From positions 17,355 to 81,354 of the forward strand of contig CAWDUI010000014.1 of NCBI GenBank assembly GCA_963805445.1: a stretch of DNA of 64,000 bases, written 5' to 3'. A program made the position numbers and the translations under genes. Within the stretch, counting starts at the first letter, position 1. Each line of letters begins with the position of its first letter. The DNA is from JAENVT01 sp963805445. GTDB lineage: Bacteria; Actinomycetota; Acidimicrobiia; Acidimicrobiales; Ilumatobacteraceae. Below are positions 18,083 to 27,224 of the stretch, one piece after another. The notes beneath the pieces were generated by a model. It saw only the letters and a program-made list of their open reading frames with translations, was not told the origin of the DNA and searched no databases.

Positions 18083-19063
18083 TCACCGCGTGACGGTCTG
18101 CGCGGCTCGCTCTTCCATCGCAGCGCGGAGCTCGGATTCCCAAGCATCGATGAACGAGATCTGGTCGGGGCCCACCTGGTGCAAGTGCAACTTGGTAAAC
18201 CCCGCATCGATGAACTCGCCCGCCTTGTCGACAACCGCCTGTACATCGCGGCCGACAATTATCCGCTCACGTACGTCGTCAACTGTCACCATCCGGGCGG
18301 CCTGCTCGAAGTGGGTCCACGTCGGCAAGTCCTGCGAAAGCTGGCCCGGCACTGCGGCGTTCGGCCACAATCGGTGTGCGGTCTCGGCGGCGTGTTCTTC
18401 ATTACCCCAGCACACCGTGAGTTGCCCGACAACAGGTCCAAGGCCGCCGGCGTCCCGGTATACATCGACATCAGCGGCCGACGGATGCGTCGCCCACATA
18501 CCGTCGGCGCTTTGCGCCGCAAGCCGAGCCGAGCTCTCACCTGCGGCAGCCCAAATGACCTCGATCGAATGCTTTGGAATGGAGAAGAGGCACGCGTTCT
18601 CAACGGTGAAGAACTCGCCATAGTGGTCGACGGTCTCGCCCGACCACAATCGACGTATCACGGTAAGGGCCTCCACGAGCATTTGCTGTCGACGATCAAT
18701 TGTCGGCCAGTGCTCTCCGGTGATGTGCTCGTTGAGCGCCTCGCCCGTTCCGACACCGAGGAAGAATCGACCGTCGCTCAGCTCTGACACTGTGGCCGCC
18801 GCTTGAGCCACGATCGCAGGGTGGATGCGCACGAGCGGACACGTGACGCCGGTGCCGAGCTTCACCGAGTGGGTCACCGCAGCGATCGCACCGAGCGTGG
18901 ACCATGCGAAGGGACTGTGTCCTTGACTCTTGGTCCATGGGTGGAAGTGGTCGGAGACCGTAACGAACTCGAATCCGGCGTTCTCGGCCCGCTGGGCGAG
19001 ACGTACGAGGTCGCTGGCTTCGAACTCCTCGCTGGAACAGGTGTAGCCCCACTGCATGTACAC
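18083..19063 (-). CDS. F420-dependent LLM-class oxidoreductase
   Basis: The 326-residue TIM-barrel enzyme uses cofactor F420. It shows MQWGYTCSSEEFEASDLVRL, VTVSDHFHPWTKSQGHSPFA, KLGTGVTCPLVRIHPAIVAQ and RFFLGVGTGEALNEHITGEH. This pattern is closest to the F420-dependent glucose-6-phosphate dehydrogenase-like group (TIGR03557 type). The substrate is not predictable. The two nearby methionines at 19063 and 19057 are both possible starts. A GC-rich hairpin and a broken STAS gene lie just upstream. Confidence 0.88.
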   Translation of the reverse strand: MYMQWGYTCSSEEFEASDLVRLAQRAENAGFEFVTVSDHFHPWTKSQGHSPFAWSTLGAIAAVTHSVKLGTGVTCPLVRIHPAIVAQAAATVSELSDGRFFLGVGTGEALNEHITGEHWPTIDRRQQMLVEALTVIRRLWSGETVDHYGEFFTVENACLFSIPKHSIEVIWAAAGESSARLAAQSADGMWATHPSAADVDVYRDAGGLGPVVGQLTVCWGNEEHAAETAHRLWPNAAVPGQLSQDLPTWTHFEQAARMVTVDDVRERIIVGRDVQAVVDKAGEFIDAGFTKLHLHQVGPDQISFIDAWESELRAAMEERAAQTVTR

Positions 19064-19141
19064 CGCAGTACCAACGCGTGCGGCATCTCAAACGTCGGCA
19101 GTCCAGACACACGCCCGACGTGGGGCCGGTCAAAGGTTGCA

Positions 19142-19176
19142 CCCGTCCCCCGGTGAAGACCACGGCAGGGGACGGG
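19142..19176 (-). terminator. GC-rich hairpin downstream of the STAS pseudogene
   Basis: CCCGTCCCC (19142-19150) pairs with GGGGACGGG (19168-19176) over nine bases. The GGGGACGGG arm also recurs in the hairpins at 16753 and 56817. It lies at the 3' end of the reverse-strand STAS pseudogene and there is no T-tract. Confidence 0.45.
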
Positions 19177-19526
19177 CGCAAATCGCGTCGGAGGCTTCGT
19201 CGCCGCCGAGGTCTGGATGCCCGCAACCGTCATCCACCTCGAGGAGATCGAACAAGCCGGTGAGGTCGATGAGATGACGTACGGGAAATGTGCAGTTCCG
19301 TAGACGCAGCGAACCTCCCGATCAGTGTCTGTGGAGTGCCTCCGAGACAATGAACTGCGGGCCGGACGAGTCGATGAACGTCACGCCCAGGCAATCGATC
19401 ACGACGCGGTTGTGAGATCGGGCGCTTGGGCGCTGAGCGCACGATCGGCCCAGTCGCCATGCCGAGTTCGCCTTGGGCCGCCAGCAGCGAAATACGAGAC
19501 CTCGACTTTGAAAGGACCATCTCCAT
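19177..19526 (-). pseudogene. Broken STAS-domain gene, paralogue of the gene at 56924-57307
   Basis: On the reverse strand from an ATG at 19526 the nucleotide sequence tracks the intact STAS gene at 56924-57307 over almost its whole length. Shared stretches include CGGTGAGGTCGATGAGATGA and GCCGGACGAGTCGATGAACG. The translation starts MEMVLSKSRSRISLLAAQGE, compared with MEIEVFKIEVSYPADC in the intact copy. It then loses frame so that the core serine strand is out of frame. Several separate indels are needed, more than typical for a single sequence error, so I call a pseudogene. Confidence 0.65.
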
Positions 19527-19674
19527 GGCTACCTCGAAGCGGCTGTAGCAGGGTCTGGGCGGGGCCGCACGAATAGTATGGCGCTCGAACATCAGCTGAT
19601 CAAGGGTGCATCGGCGGGCGTTCGGGTGACCACAAGGATCTGACACAAATGGCGAGTGAAGGCGAAGCGGACCG

Positions 19675-19821
19675 TCACGGCGGCTCGCCGTTACTGACAT
19701 CGGCGTCGCGCATCTCGTCGCTCTTTTTTGGTTCGGTCGGGTCCTTCGAATCGTCCGTGCGTGCATCGCGCTCGTCATCGACGCCCCTTGTGTCTTGGGT
19801 ACGTTGCGGTCGTCTTGCCAT
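19675..19821 (-). CDS. Possible small hydrophilic protein
   Basis: The 48-codon frame from an ATG at 19821 encodes a highly charged, Asp/Arg-rich peptide (MARRPQRTQDTRGVDDERDA and so on). I see no strong ribosome site and do not recognise it. It lies between the STAS pseudogene and the divergent phosphatase gene. It may be a real small stress protein or a chance frame. Confidence 0.25.
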   Translation of the reverse strand: MARRPQRTQDTRGVDDERDARTDDSKDPTEPKKSDEMRDADVSNGEPP

Positions 19822-19840
19822 GCACAGGTGATGCCCCGCG

Positions 19841-22057
19841 ATGGCCAAGCGCAAACTGGCGGCAGTGTCGCTCGACAAACGGAATGCCGGTCGGTGCGGT
19901 CACGAATCGCAGAGGGACGACAGCGGACGACTACGATCAGATCCTTCCTTCCGATTCGAGGCGTCCGTGAGCCAAGAGAGTCTCGGTTTCAGCGAGCGGA
20001 TGGTCATCGACGCGTTGCCCCGGGCCGTGGTAGCCACCGACTCGTCTGGTCGGGTGGTGTTATGGAACTTGGCCGCTGAACAGCTGTATGGCTGGACTGA
20101 AGGCGAGGTGTTGGGACGCTCGGTGCTCGAGGTGCTGACTCTGTCTGAGGACCTGGAGACCAACCAGAGGGAGCTCGCGGACGTCGCCGCTGGACATGCG
20201 ATGGGCGGCGATCGAACCGTCGTGCACCGAGATGGTCGACCGATACGGGTCCTCACGTCCACGCGGCCGGTGATCGACGGGAACGGCACGGTTGTCGCAA
20301 TCGTCGGTGTATCTGAGGATGTGTCGCAGCTGCGTCTTGCCGAGCAGCGGATGCGGGACTTGGCCGAGCATTTCCGGCTTGCCTTGGAGGCGGGGAAGTT
20401 GGGGACGTGGCGGTGGGACGTGGCCACCGGTGCAACGGTGTGGGATCAACGGCTCGAAGCCTTGTTCGGGTTGCCGCCAGGTGGCTTCGATGGCAGGTTC
20501 GAGACCTATGTGTCGCTGCTGCACCCCGACGATCGTGAAAATGTGTTGAGTCGCGTGCGCGACGCAATGAGCTCCGGTTCGGTTTACGAGGTTGAGCACA
20601 GAGTTGTTTGGCCCGATGGCTCGGTGCGCTGGATCGCGGGCGCCGGTGCGGTGACGGTCGACGAACGGGGTGCCGCTACTGGCAGCGTCGGTTGTTCGGT
20701 CGATATCACGGACCGTGTCTTGCGAGAGTTTGAACTTGAGCGATCGGAGCAGCTGGCGATCGAATCCGCCGAGCGGGAACGACTTCAGCGAGAACGCCTC
20801 GAGTTCCTCGCGTCGATCAACGCTGCGCTCAATGCGTCGTCGAGTGTGCGAGAGATCATGATCCGCGCGACAAGCACGGTTGTACCGCGTTTAGGCGACT
20901 GGTGTTCCATTCATGTCCTGCAGCGAGGGGAAGCATCGATCCCGGATGTGGAAATCGCTCACGCCGACGCGTCCATGGTTGCCTACGCGAGGCAACTCCA
21001 GGAGCGCTTCCCGTACAACCCGAATGCACCGACGGGCGTGCCGTTCGTCATTCGGACGGGAGAGACATTGTTCTTTCCGGACATCACAGAAGACGTCCTC
21101 ACCGAACTGAACACAACAGACGAGGAACGAACCATCATCGGGCAGCTCGCGCTGCGATCGTTCATCGCCGTTCCCCTCGTGAAGCGCGGCCGGATCCTCG
21201 GTGCTATTCAGTTCGTCATGTCGACTTCGTCCCGGCGCTACACGCAAGACGATGTCTCGCTGGCTCAAACGGTCGCCGGCCGCATCGCCGCCAGCCTCGA
21301 AAATCGCCGCCTCAGCGAACAGCAACAGTTGATCGCTCACACCCTGCAGCGCAGTCTGTTACCGATGTCACTACCGGACATTCCCGATATCGAGATCGCA
21401 GTTCGCTATTGGCCTGCCGGCGAGGCAACCGAAGTTGGCGGCGACTTCTACGACGTGTTCGCCCTGGAATCCGACAACCAGTGGGCCCTCGTGATAGGAG
21501 ACGTCTGCGGCACCGGACCCGCAGCTGCGGCGCTCACCGGACTGGCGCGCCACACGATACGCGCCGCCGCCTGGCATGGCGACACGCCCGCTGAAGTACT
21601 CACCGCCTTGGACCGCGCCGTGCGCCAATCCGAAGCGAGGTCGTTCCTCACGGCGACATTCGCCGTCTTGGACACATCCGACGTTCAGCCCAAGCTGACC
21701 GTCACCTGTGGCGGGCACCCGTTGCCAGTACACGCGACCAATGTCACGGCGACGACCCTCGGCATCCCAGGAACGCTCCTCGGGATGTGGGACAGCGTCA
21801 CCTTCCATCCCGAAACGACAACACTCAGTAACGGCGACGTCGTCGTGTTCTACACCGACGGCGCAACCGACGTGAGACCGCCGCATCTACTCACGACTGA
21901 CGAGTTCACTCGTCTCGTTGAACAAGCAGCGGCGCCCGGCGGTACGGCCGAATCGATCGCTGACCGAATCCACGAAGCGCTCGAAACCCATTTGTCGCTG
22001 AGCCGCAGAGACGACGACATCGCCCTACTCGTGCTGCGTGTCGCCCGCCAAACCTAA
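19841..22057 (+). CDS. PAS-PAS-GAF-SpoIIE serine phosphatase (RsbU-like)
   Basis: This 738-residue soluble signalling protein has two PAS sensor domains (about 50-165 with VVLWNLAAEQLYGWTEGEVL, and 175-290 with FRLALEAGKLGTWRWDVATG and VDITDR), a GAF domain (about 310-480, FIAVPLVKRGRILGAIQFVM) and a C-terminal PP2C/SpoIIE phosphatase (about 500-735). Metal-binding signatures EVGGDFYDVF, IGDVCGTGP and RRDDDIALLVL are present. Such enzymes dephosphorylate STAS antagonists to switch on stress sigma factors. The STAS protein at 17498 is the obvious local target (inference). The start is uncertain: residues 1-45 are charged and could be untranslated, with a GTG at 19968 as an alternative. Confidence 0.9.
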   Translation: MAKRKLAAVSLDKRNAGRCGHESQRDDSGRLRSDPSFRFEASVSQESLGFSERMVIDALPRAVVATDSSGRVVLWNLAAEQLYGWTEGEVLGRSVLEVLTLSEDLETNQRELADVAAGHAMGGDRTVVHRDGRPIRVLTSTRPVIDGNGTVVAIVGVSEDVSQLRLAEQRMRDLAEHFRLALEAGKLGTWRWDVATGATVWDQRLEALFGLPPGGFDGRFETYVSLLHPDDRENVLSRVRDAMSSGSVYEVEHRVVWPDGSVRWIAGAGAVTVDERGAATGSVGCSVDITDRVLREFELERSEQLAIESAERERLQRERLEFLASINAALNASSSVREIMIRATSTVVPRLGDWCSIHVLQRGEASIPDVEIAHADASMVAYARQLQERFPYNPNAPTGVPFVIRTGETLFFPDITEDVLTELNTTDEERTIIGQLALRSFIAVPLVKRGRILGAIQFVMSTSSRRYTQDDVSLAQTVAGRIAASLENRRLSEQQQLIAHTLQRSLLPMSLPDIPDIEIAVRYWPAGEATEVGGDFYDVFALESDNQWALVIGDVCGTGPAAAALTGLARHTIRAAAWHGDTPAEVLTALDRAVRQSEARSFLTATFAVLDTSDVQPKLTVTCGGHPLPVHATNVTATTLGIPGTLLGMWDSVTFHPETTTLSNGDVVVFYTDGATDVRPPHLLTTDEFTRLVEQAAAPGGTAESIADRIHEALETHLSLSRRDDDIALLVLRVARQT

Positions 22058-22063
22058 CCCGGC

Positions 22064-22516
22064 TCAGCGGTGATGCTCTTCGATCCGCAGCACGTTCGAG
22101 CCGAGCTCACAGCGCGTCTCGTCTCCCAGCCTGTCGGAGAGCAATGGAAAGACCTCGGACTCCTCCGCTGACGCGTGCTTTTCCACGGCACCACGAAACC
22201 TGGCGAAGGCTTCGGTGAACTCGGCGGAGGCCGCGTCCATCTTCTCGAGTTCGGCAATTGCCTTCTCCGCCTCTTTCTCCTCGGCGAGGCGGCGATCGGC
22301 AACGGCTGCTGCGTCGTTGCCCAGGGTCCGAAGCACTGGATAGATGACCGACTCCTCGGCTGCCTCGTGGGCCTTGAGCTGTTGCACGAGTTCCCCGAAC
22401 GGCTCGGCGCGCCCCGAGCCAACGGCTCGATCAATCGCTACCAGGAGATCTCGGACCTGGTTGTGTTGTGTCTGCAGAATTTGGACGACGTCTTGGGCAT
22501 GGTCAGTATCGGTCAT
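22064..22516 (-). CDS. Hemerythrin HHE-domain protein
   Basis: The 150-residue all-helical protein has the His and Glu pattern of the HHE cation-binding domain: LQTQHNQVRDLL, LKAHEAAEESVIYPVL and VEKHASAEESEVFPLL. These proteins bind a non-haem diiron centre and are linked to oxygen, NO or peroxide handling. The ATG at 22516 follows an AAGGAGAC ribosome site on the reverse strand. It converges on the phosphatase gene with a six-base gap. Confidence 0.88.
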   Translation of the reverse strand: MTDTDHAQDVVQILQTQHNQVRDLLVAIDRAVGSGRAEPFGELVQQLKAHEAAEESVIYPVLRTLGNDAAAVADRRLAEEKEAEKAIAELEKMDAASAEFTEAFARFRGAVEKHASAEESEVFPLLSDRLGDETRCELGSNVLRIEEHHR

Positions 22517-22930
22517 ATCAGTCTCCTTGTCTCGCTGGAAAGCTCAGGCATACCCAGCCGCATCGGTGAGCAATCCGCGGAGCTTGATCGAGGACGAATT
22601 CGCTCATCCGTTGCAACGGTTGCTCAACTGCGTGGACGAACCGGCGGTGGTCGTTCTTCTCCGAACCGGAATGAGAGGCCCGGCCCCGTGCTCAGATGCC
22701 TTCGGCGACTTGGCGATCGTGGCCGCTCGAGCCTTCGACATCCCTTGTCCCTCAGTGCTTCATATTGCTTCTCGTTCTTGACGTGTGCAGGCTGGCCCGG
22801 CATCCGATGATCCTCTTCATGTAGATGTCTCGAGGACGCTGCGATACCCCGCGACTCGATGTCGAACCGGGCTGTTTCGCGGTGCGCTTGTTTGGGTAAG
22901 TGCGTCTCCGCTCAAGGAGTTCCGGTAGCA
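22517..22930. other. Intergenic region with one unassigned open frame
   Basis: This 414-bp region holds the divergent promoters of the hemerythrin and aquaporin genes. A forward open frame in the first 270 bp ends at 22781 with EPAVVVLLRTGMRGPAP and AFGDLAIVAARAFDIPCPSV. It has mild coding character but no convincing start, ribosome site or family match. I do not call it as a gene. Confidence 0.4.
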
Positions 22931-23748
22931 GTGCAAACGACACATCGTGACATCTCCAATGACCATGCAGCGTCGACGTTGCCGCGCAAGATGCTCGCAG
23001 AACTCGTCGGTACCTTCTTCTTGACGCTGGTCAGCGCGGGCGTGGAAATCGTTGCCGTACTCGAACCCGGGCACATCGATCGAAACGTCAAAGCAACCGC
23101 TCCGGCGCTCGTGGTCGCGGCGATGATCTACTCTGTCGGCGATGTCAGTGGCGCACACCTGAACCCCGTCATCACCCTGGCGTTCGCGGTGCGCCGCTCG
23201 TTTCCCCTCCAGTATCTACCCGCGTACGTCTTGGCCCAGACGACTGGCGCGATCACCGCGGCGCTGTGCTTCGCGCGTGGTTCGGCACGGTGCGAGATGT
23301 TGGTGTCAGCCGTCTTGAAGTCGTATCGGCGTCGAACGGCTGCGTGCTGGAAGCAGTGCTCACCCTGCTGCTGGTGTTCGTTGTGCTGAACATCGCGCAC
23401 AAGCACTATCTGATCGGCACTCAGGCTGCGATTGCAGTGGGAGCCGCGATCACTGCGTGCGGGATGATCGGCGGTGAGTTGACGACTGCATCACTGAACC
23501 CTGCCAGGTCGATCGGACCGGCGATCGTGTCCACAAAGACAGCCCATCTGTGGGTGTACGTCTCTGGCCCAGCCGCAGGCGCGCTGGTAGCGCTGGCGAT
23601 AACCGTGGGGCTTCGCCCGCACCGCAGCGCCGACGAATTCGAGGCGGCGCAGGGCGTGACCGCGATTTCGCACGACGGGAGCACGACCGCTGCAGTTCAG
23701 CGATGCATTGTTATCGACACGTCAAAAATGGGTAGCCCGCCAACATGA
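22931..23748 (+). CDS. MIP-family aquaporin / small-solute channel (one frameshift)
   Basis: The channel has six membrane segments and two half-helix loops. The first loop reads SGAHLNPVIT, an NPV variant of the usual NPA. The second reads TASLNPARSIGPA, a normal NPA with the conserved Arg. The frame breaks near 23270, where AAL in the first frame must be joined to WFGT and EAVLTLLLVFVVLNIA in the second. A GTG at 22931 after AAGGAG is the preferred start, giving about 272 residues. It would pass water or a small neutral solute. The stop overlaps the ATG of the next gene (ATGA), so they are coupled. Confidence 0.85.
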
Positions 23749-24389
23749 CCTCGTTGAAGGAGTACGTCGCCACCCAGTTCCCCAACCATCAGATCGACCA
23801 GTTGGATCCCCATCGTCCTGTCGACCTCGAACTTTCGGATCATACGGTCGTGACCCAGGTCGTTGGCGCCGGGGAAGGCCTCGACGTGCTCTGCATGTTT
23901 CGTCGCACGGCCCCTGACGCCCGCGTCGCCGCCTTGTCGATACGCCCCTCGCAAGGGAAGGTAATTCCCCACGATGATGAAGACAGGGACGGTGTTGTCG
24001 ACCTCCCCGGCCGCCGAGTCGCCCTGGCGGCGGTGGCCGGTGCTGCAATCGTCGGCACCGTGCTCGTGGCGGTCATGCTGATCATCCGCGAGTCGGCCGC
24101 AATAGCTGCAATCGTCGGCGGTTTCGGGGTGATGATCGGCGCAGCCATCGGAGCGATCATCGGTGGATCGCGACTGTCAAGCCAGCGAGCAACCATGCAA
24201 CCGCAGGCGCCCGGGCAACCCATCACCGTCGTCGCCGCATTTCTCGACGACGCCGCCAGCGCAACTATGTTGGCCAATGCGGTCGGGCCGCGCGCCAACT
24301 TCGACGTGCGCATCGTCGACCGGCGTGGCGGCTGGCGCAGTCCGGGCACGTCCCGTCGTACCAGGTTCGCGCGACGCGACCCCGGGTGA
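23745..24389 (+). CDS. Membrane protein of unknown function, coupled to the aquaporin
   Basis: The protein has 214 residues. Residues 1-85 are soluble and end in an acidic stretch (HDDEDRDGVVD). Two membrane segments follow at about 89-115 (VALAAVAGAAIVGTVLVAVM) and 118-145 (AIAAIVGGFGVMIGAAIGAI). After these a short soluble domain, VVAAFLDDAASATMLANAVG, resembles an amphipathic stress-protein helix. The start overlaps the aquaporin stop. I do not recognise the family. Confidence 0.7.
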   Translation: MTSLKEYVATQFPNHQIDQLDPHRPVDLELSDHTVVTQVVGAGEGLDVLCMFRRTAPDARVAALSIRPSQGKVIPHDDEDRDGVVDLPGRRVALAAVAGAAIVGTVLVAVMLIIRESAAIAAIVGGFGVMIGAAIGAIIGGSRLSSQRATMQPQAPGQPITVVAAFLDDAASATMLANAVGPRANFDVRIVDRRGGWRSPGTSRRTRFARRDPG

Positions 24390-24690
24390 CCGTTCCGTGT
24401 ACCTGTGGATCGGTCGCAACCACGGGCGTACCCCCGCTACACGGACGAAGCCCGGGCCCTGCGCGAGCACGAACCGCACCAGCAACCGGATGACCAGCGG
24501 CGCCGCGCTGCCTCGCACACCTCTCGCATCCGCAATGGACTCGTCCTGCCACTCCTCGATGATCTGTGCCTGCTCAAGGTTTCGACGAGCGTTGGATCGG
24601 GCAATATCGGGCGACCACAGAGCCCAACTGCCGACGACACCCGTCACGATCGCGACCTCGAACTCGATCAACTTCGTCTGATAGCAATGG
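24390..24690. other. Gap with no confident gene
   Basis: About 300 bp follow the membrane-protein gene. Frames are open on both strands, but none has a good start, ribosome site or recognisable motif. No strong repeat or hairpin was seen. Confidence 0.4.
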
Positions 24691-25571
24691 GTGACGGCCA
24701 AGCAGCCCGAGGAGGCCGATCGCAGCGATGAGCGCCAATTGAGCAGGAGACTTCCCCCCGCACAGCGGTTGGTTGCGGTGGTCTCCCCGGCGGATTGCCC
24801 GCTGGGAGAACCGATCGCGCTAGCGGTCAGCGCTCTTGGGTTCGACGTGGCACTGCTTGGCGACGAGGAACCCGCCCTTCGGGAGGTTGCGATGTCCTTG
24901 CTTCGCCATGGTGGACGAGTCGTCGCGCTCGTCATCGATGGAAAGGACACAGGTTCGTTCGCGTCGGCGTTGTCGGAGATTCGGTCTCGCTTGGGTCATA
25001 TCGGCGCGTGGATCGCCCTCGACGGTGCCGAGCAGCGTCGTCCGCTAGAGGTGCCCGTTGACCAGGGCATCACTACACGTGCGACGCTCACCGAACCGTT
25101 CGCCTGGGGCCTGCCCGAAGCCGCCGCGGAAATGTTGAACGATGACAATGGGACGTTGGTCGTGGTCGAATCCTGCTTGGCGTTCATTGCAAACGCGCGT
25201 CGCCGTGGAGATTGCGCGGCTGCGTTCGCTCGTCGGGGCTATGTGGAGGCGTTGCGGCGGGAAACTTGCACGCCAGGCGGATCGATGAAGGTGAGTTCGG
25301 TGTACACGAGCGTCGCAGCGCCCGACAGTCCAGACGTCGGGGCAAGCTCACGCCAGATTCGACTCACTGCCCCGCGGTCGCGTCATCGGCGCGCGACGGG
25401 AAGCGCCAACGCGTTGTTGGATATCGGATGTGGATGTCGATCACGGCTGCGCGGCTGTTTCCAGGGTCGTTCGGCCATCCGGCCAAGCGGGCTCTCACCC
25501 GTGCGACTGAACTGAGTAACGCGGTCAAGCGTCCCGCAGCGACTTGCGCGTCGCCGAACGCGTCGGCGTGA
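24691..25571 (+). pseudogene. Degenerate short-chain dehydrogenase
   Basis: The frame starting at 24691 aligns by eye with SDR enzymes like the one at 44047-45060. ALGFDVALLGDEEPALREVA matches the second beta-alpha unit, RSRLGHIGAWIALDGA stands in place of LGPIDVWVNNAM, and GTLVVVESCLAFIANARRRG then YVEALRRE stand in place of the Ser and YxxxK catalytic region. The TGxxGxG motif and the YxxxK pair are not preserved. The C-terminal SDR-like part (RVVGYRMWMSITAARLFPGS) is in another frame, ending at 25571. Loss of both cofactor and catalytic motifs makes an active enzyme unlikely. Confidence 0.5.
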
Positions 25572-25611
25572 GATGATCATTGGCGGCCATCGGTGAGGTG
25601 AGTGACTCTCG

Positions 25612-26373
25612 ATGATCAGCGCTCCGCGAACGATTGTACGAATTCTGGCCTCACCGGTGCTGGGGCCGGTCGTGATCGTGGCGATTGTTTGTCTTGTCTG
25701 GCCCGTAGCCGATTTCGCATCGGCGGGCAGCGGCCCCGCCGAGGCGCCCGATGTGCGAACCATCTACCTCCGCGATTGCGCAACATGCCACGCCCCGGAT
25801 GGCAAGGGAACGAGCCGCGGCCCGTCCCTCGAGGGACAAGGCGCGGCGGGCGTCGACTTCATGTTGACGACCGGCCGGATGCCGCTATCCAGCACCCACG
25901 ACACGATGAAACGCAAGAAGCCGGCGTACGCACCAGACGTCATCGCCGCCTTGGACTCCTACGTCGCCACTCTGGTTCCGGGGGGACCCTCCATCCCCAC
26001 CGTGAACCTGCCGGCTGCATCACTGGCTTCGGGTGGATCGCTCTACCGCGAGCAGTGCGCGGCTTGCCACCAAGCTGCCGCAGAAGGAGGCGCCCTGCTC
26101 GGGCAGAACTCACCCTCGCTCATGGCCTCCACCCCAACGCAGCTCGCCGAGGCGGTACGCAACGGACCAGGGACGATGCCGGTATTCGGACCAACCGCGC
26201 TGTCCGATCAAGATGTCGCCTCAATCGCTCGGTACGTCGCAGCGCTGCAACACGTCCGCGACCCCGGCGGCAACCCCCTGGGCCATCTCGGGCCACTCCC
26301 TGAAGGGGCCGTCGCGCTCGTCGCGATGGCCCTGATGATTGTCGCCCTTCGACTGATCGGATCACGAACATGA
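25612..26373 (+). CDS. qcrC: Cytochrome bc1 complex dihaem cytochrome c subunit
   Basis: The 253-residue protein has an N-terminal membrane segment (VLGPVVIVAIVCLVWPVADF), two haem c sites, CATCH at 56-60 and CAACH at 149-153, and a C-terminal anchor (GAVALVAMALMIVALRLIGS). Actinobacterial QcrC carries electrons directly from the bc1 complex to the oxidase, replacing soluble cytochrome c. It is the first gene of an eight-gene run whose members overlap, so this is a bcc-caa3 supercomplex operon. The stop overlaps the qcrA start by four bases. Confidence 0.92.
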   Translation: MISAPRTIVRILASPVLGPVVIVAIVCLVWPVADFASAGSGPAEAPDVRTIYLRDCATCHAPDGKGTSRGPSLEGQGAAGVDFMLTTGRMPLSSTHDTMKRKKPAYAPDVIAALDSYVATLVPGGPSIPTVNLPAASLASGGSLYREQCAACHQAAAEGGALLGQNSPSLMASTPTQLAEAVRNGPGTMPVFGPTALSDQDVASIARYVAALQHVRDPGGNPLGHLGPLPEGAVALVAMALMIVALRLIGSRT

Positions 26374-27224
26374 TCTCGTCGCGACATCGTCTTCAACACC
26401 GCGCCCAACGCGTCGTTCTTGCGGCGTTCGCCTCGACCACGTTGGCGGCGATTGCCCTCGTCGTCGTGTCATTCACAGATCACGACACGACGCGGATTGG
26501 CGGCCTGCTCTACTTCGCGGTGTTCGCCGGGCTGGGGGTGGGCCTGATCGTGTGGGCAAATGGGCTGCTCGCCGACGGGCAACACGTGCAGCAGCGTGAG
26601 TCGTTGCAAGCGGGTGACACGGAGAACGCCGCGGTCGACGCCGAGTTGTCCCGCGACGGCGAGATGGAGCGACGCACCTTGATCCGTCGCACGCTGTTCG
26701 TCGCGGGGGGTGCAGTTGCCGCGGCGGTTGCCGCCCCGGTCCGCTCGCTCGGTCCGTCACCCGGCCAGAAGCTTCTCACGACGGCTTGGGCATCTGGAGT
26801 CGGAGTCGCCACCTCCGACGGAGCGTTGGTGGTGGCCGCCGAGGTTCCACTCGACGGCCTGCTGACCGTGTTCCCCGAATCCGATCTCGGATCCGCCGAC
26901 GGACAAGTGGTGTTGGTCCGCGTCGACCAGACTTTGCTGCGCCTGCCCGCCGATCGGGCCGCCTGGGCACCGAAGGGTCTCGTCGCCTATTCCAAGGTGT
27001 GCACCCACGCCGGTTGTCCGGTCGGTCTCTACCAGGCCGACAGCCACCGGCTGCTGTGTCCGTGCCACCAATCCTCGTTCGACGTCCTCGAGGGGGCACC
27101 TCCGGTGAGCGGGCCTGCCGCGTGGCCATTGCCGCAGCTTCCGTTGACGATCGATCCGCACGGCATCTTGCGCGCCGCCGGCCCGTTGAGTGAACCCGTC
27201 GGACCAGGCTGGTGGAAGCCGTGA
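26370..27224 (+). CDS. qcrA: Rieske iron-sulfur subunit of the bc1 complex
   Basis: The 284-residue protein has N-terminal membrane segments (residues 14-35 and 45-65) and another at about 105-123. A Rieske [2Fe-2S] domain follows, with CTHAGC at 211-216 and CPCHQSSFD at 230-238. It takes electrons from quinol at the cytochrome b site and passes them to the cytochrome c subunit. It is shorter than many actinobacterial QcrA proteins. It overlaps qcrC by four bases and ctaC by 13. Confidence 0.93.
   Translation: MISSRHRLQHRAQRVVLAAFASTTLAAIALVVVSFTDHDTTRIGGLLYFAVFAGLGVGLIVWANGLLADGQHVQQRESLQAGDTENAAVDAELSRDGEMERRTLIRRTLFVAGGAVAAAVAAPVRSLGPSPGQKLLTTAWASGVGVATSDGALVVAAEVPLDGLLTVFPESDLGSADGQVVLVRVDQTLLRLPADRAAWAPKGLVAYSKVCTHAGCPVGLYQADSHRLLCPCHQSSFDVLEGAPPVSGPAAWPLPQLPLTIDPHGILRAAGPLSEPVGPGWWKP

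Noticed and set aside
22344..22781. 145-codon forward frame between the hemerythrin and aquaporin genes
   Set aside because: The first half is antisense to the hemerythrin gene. The second half has mild coding character but no start, ribosome site or family match.
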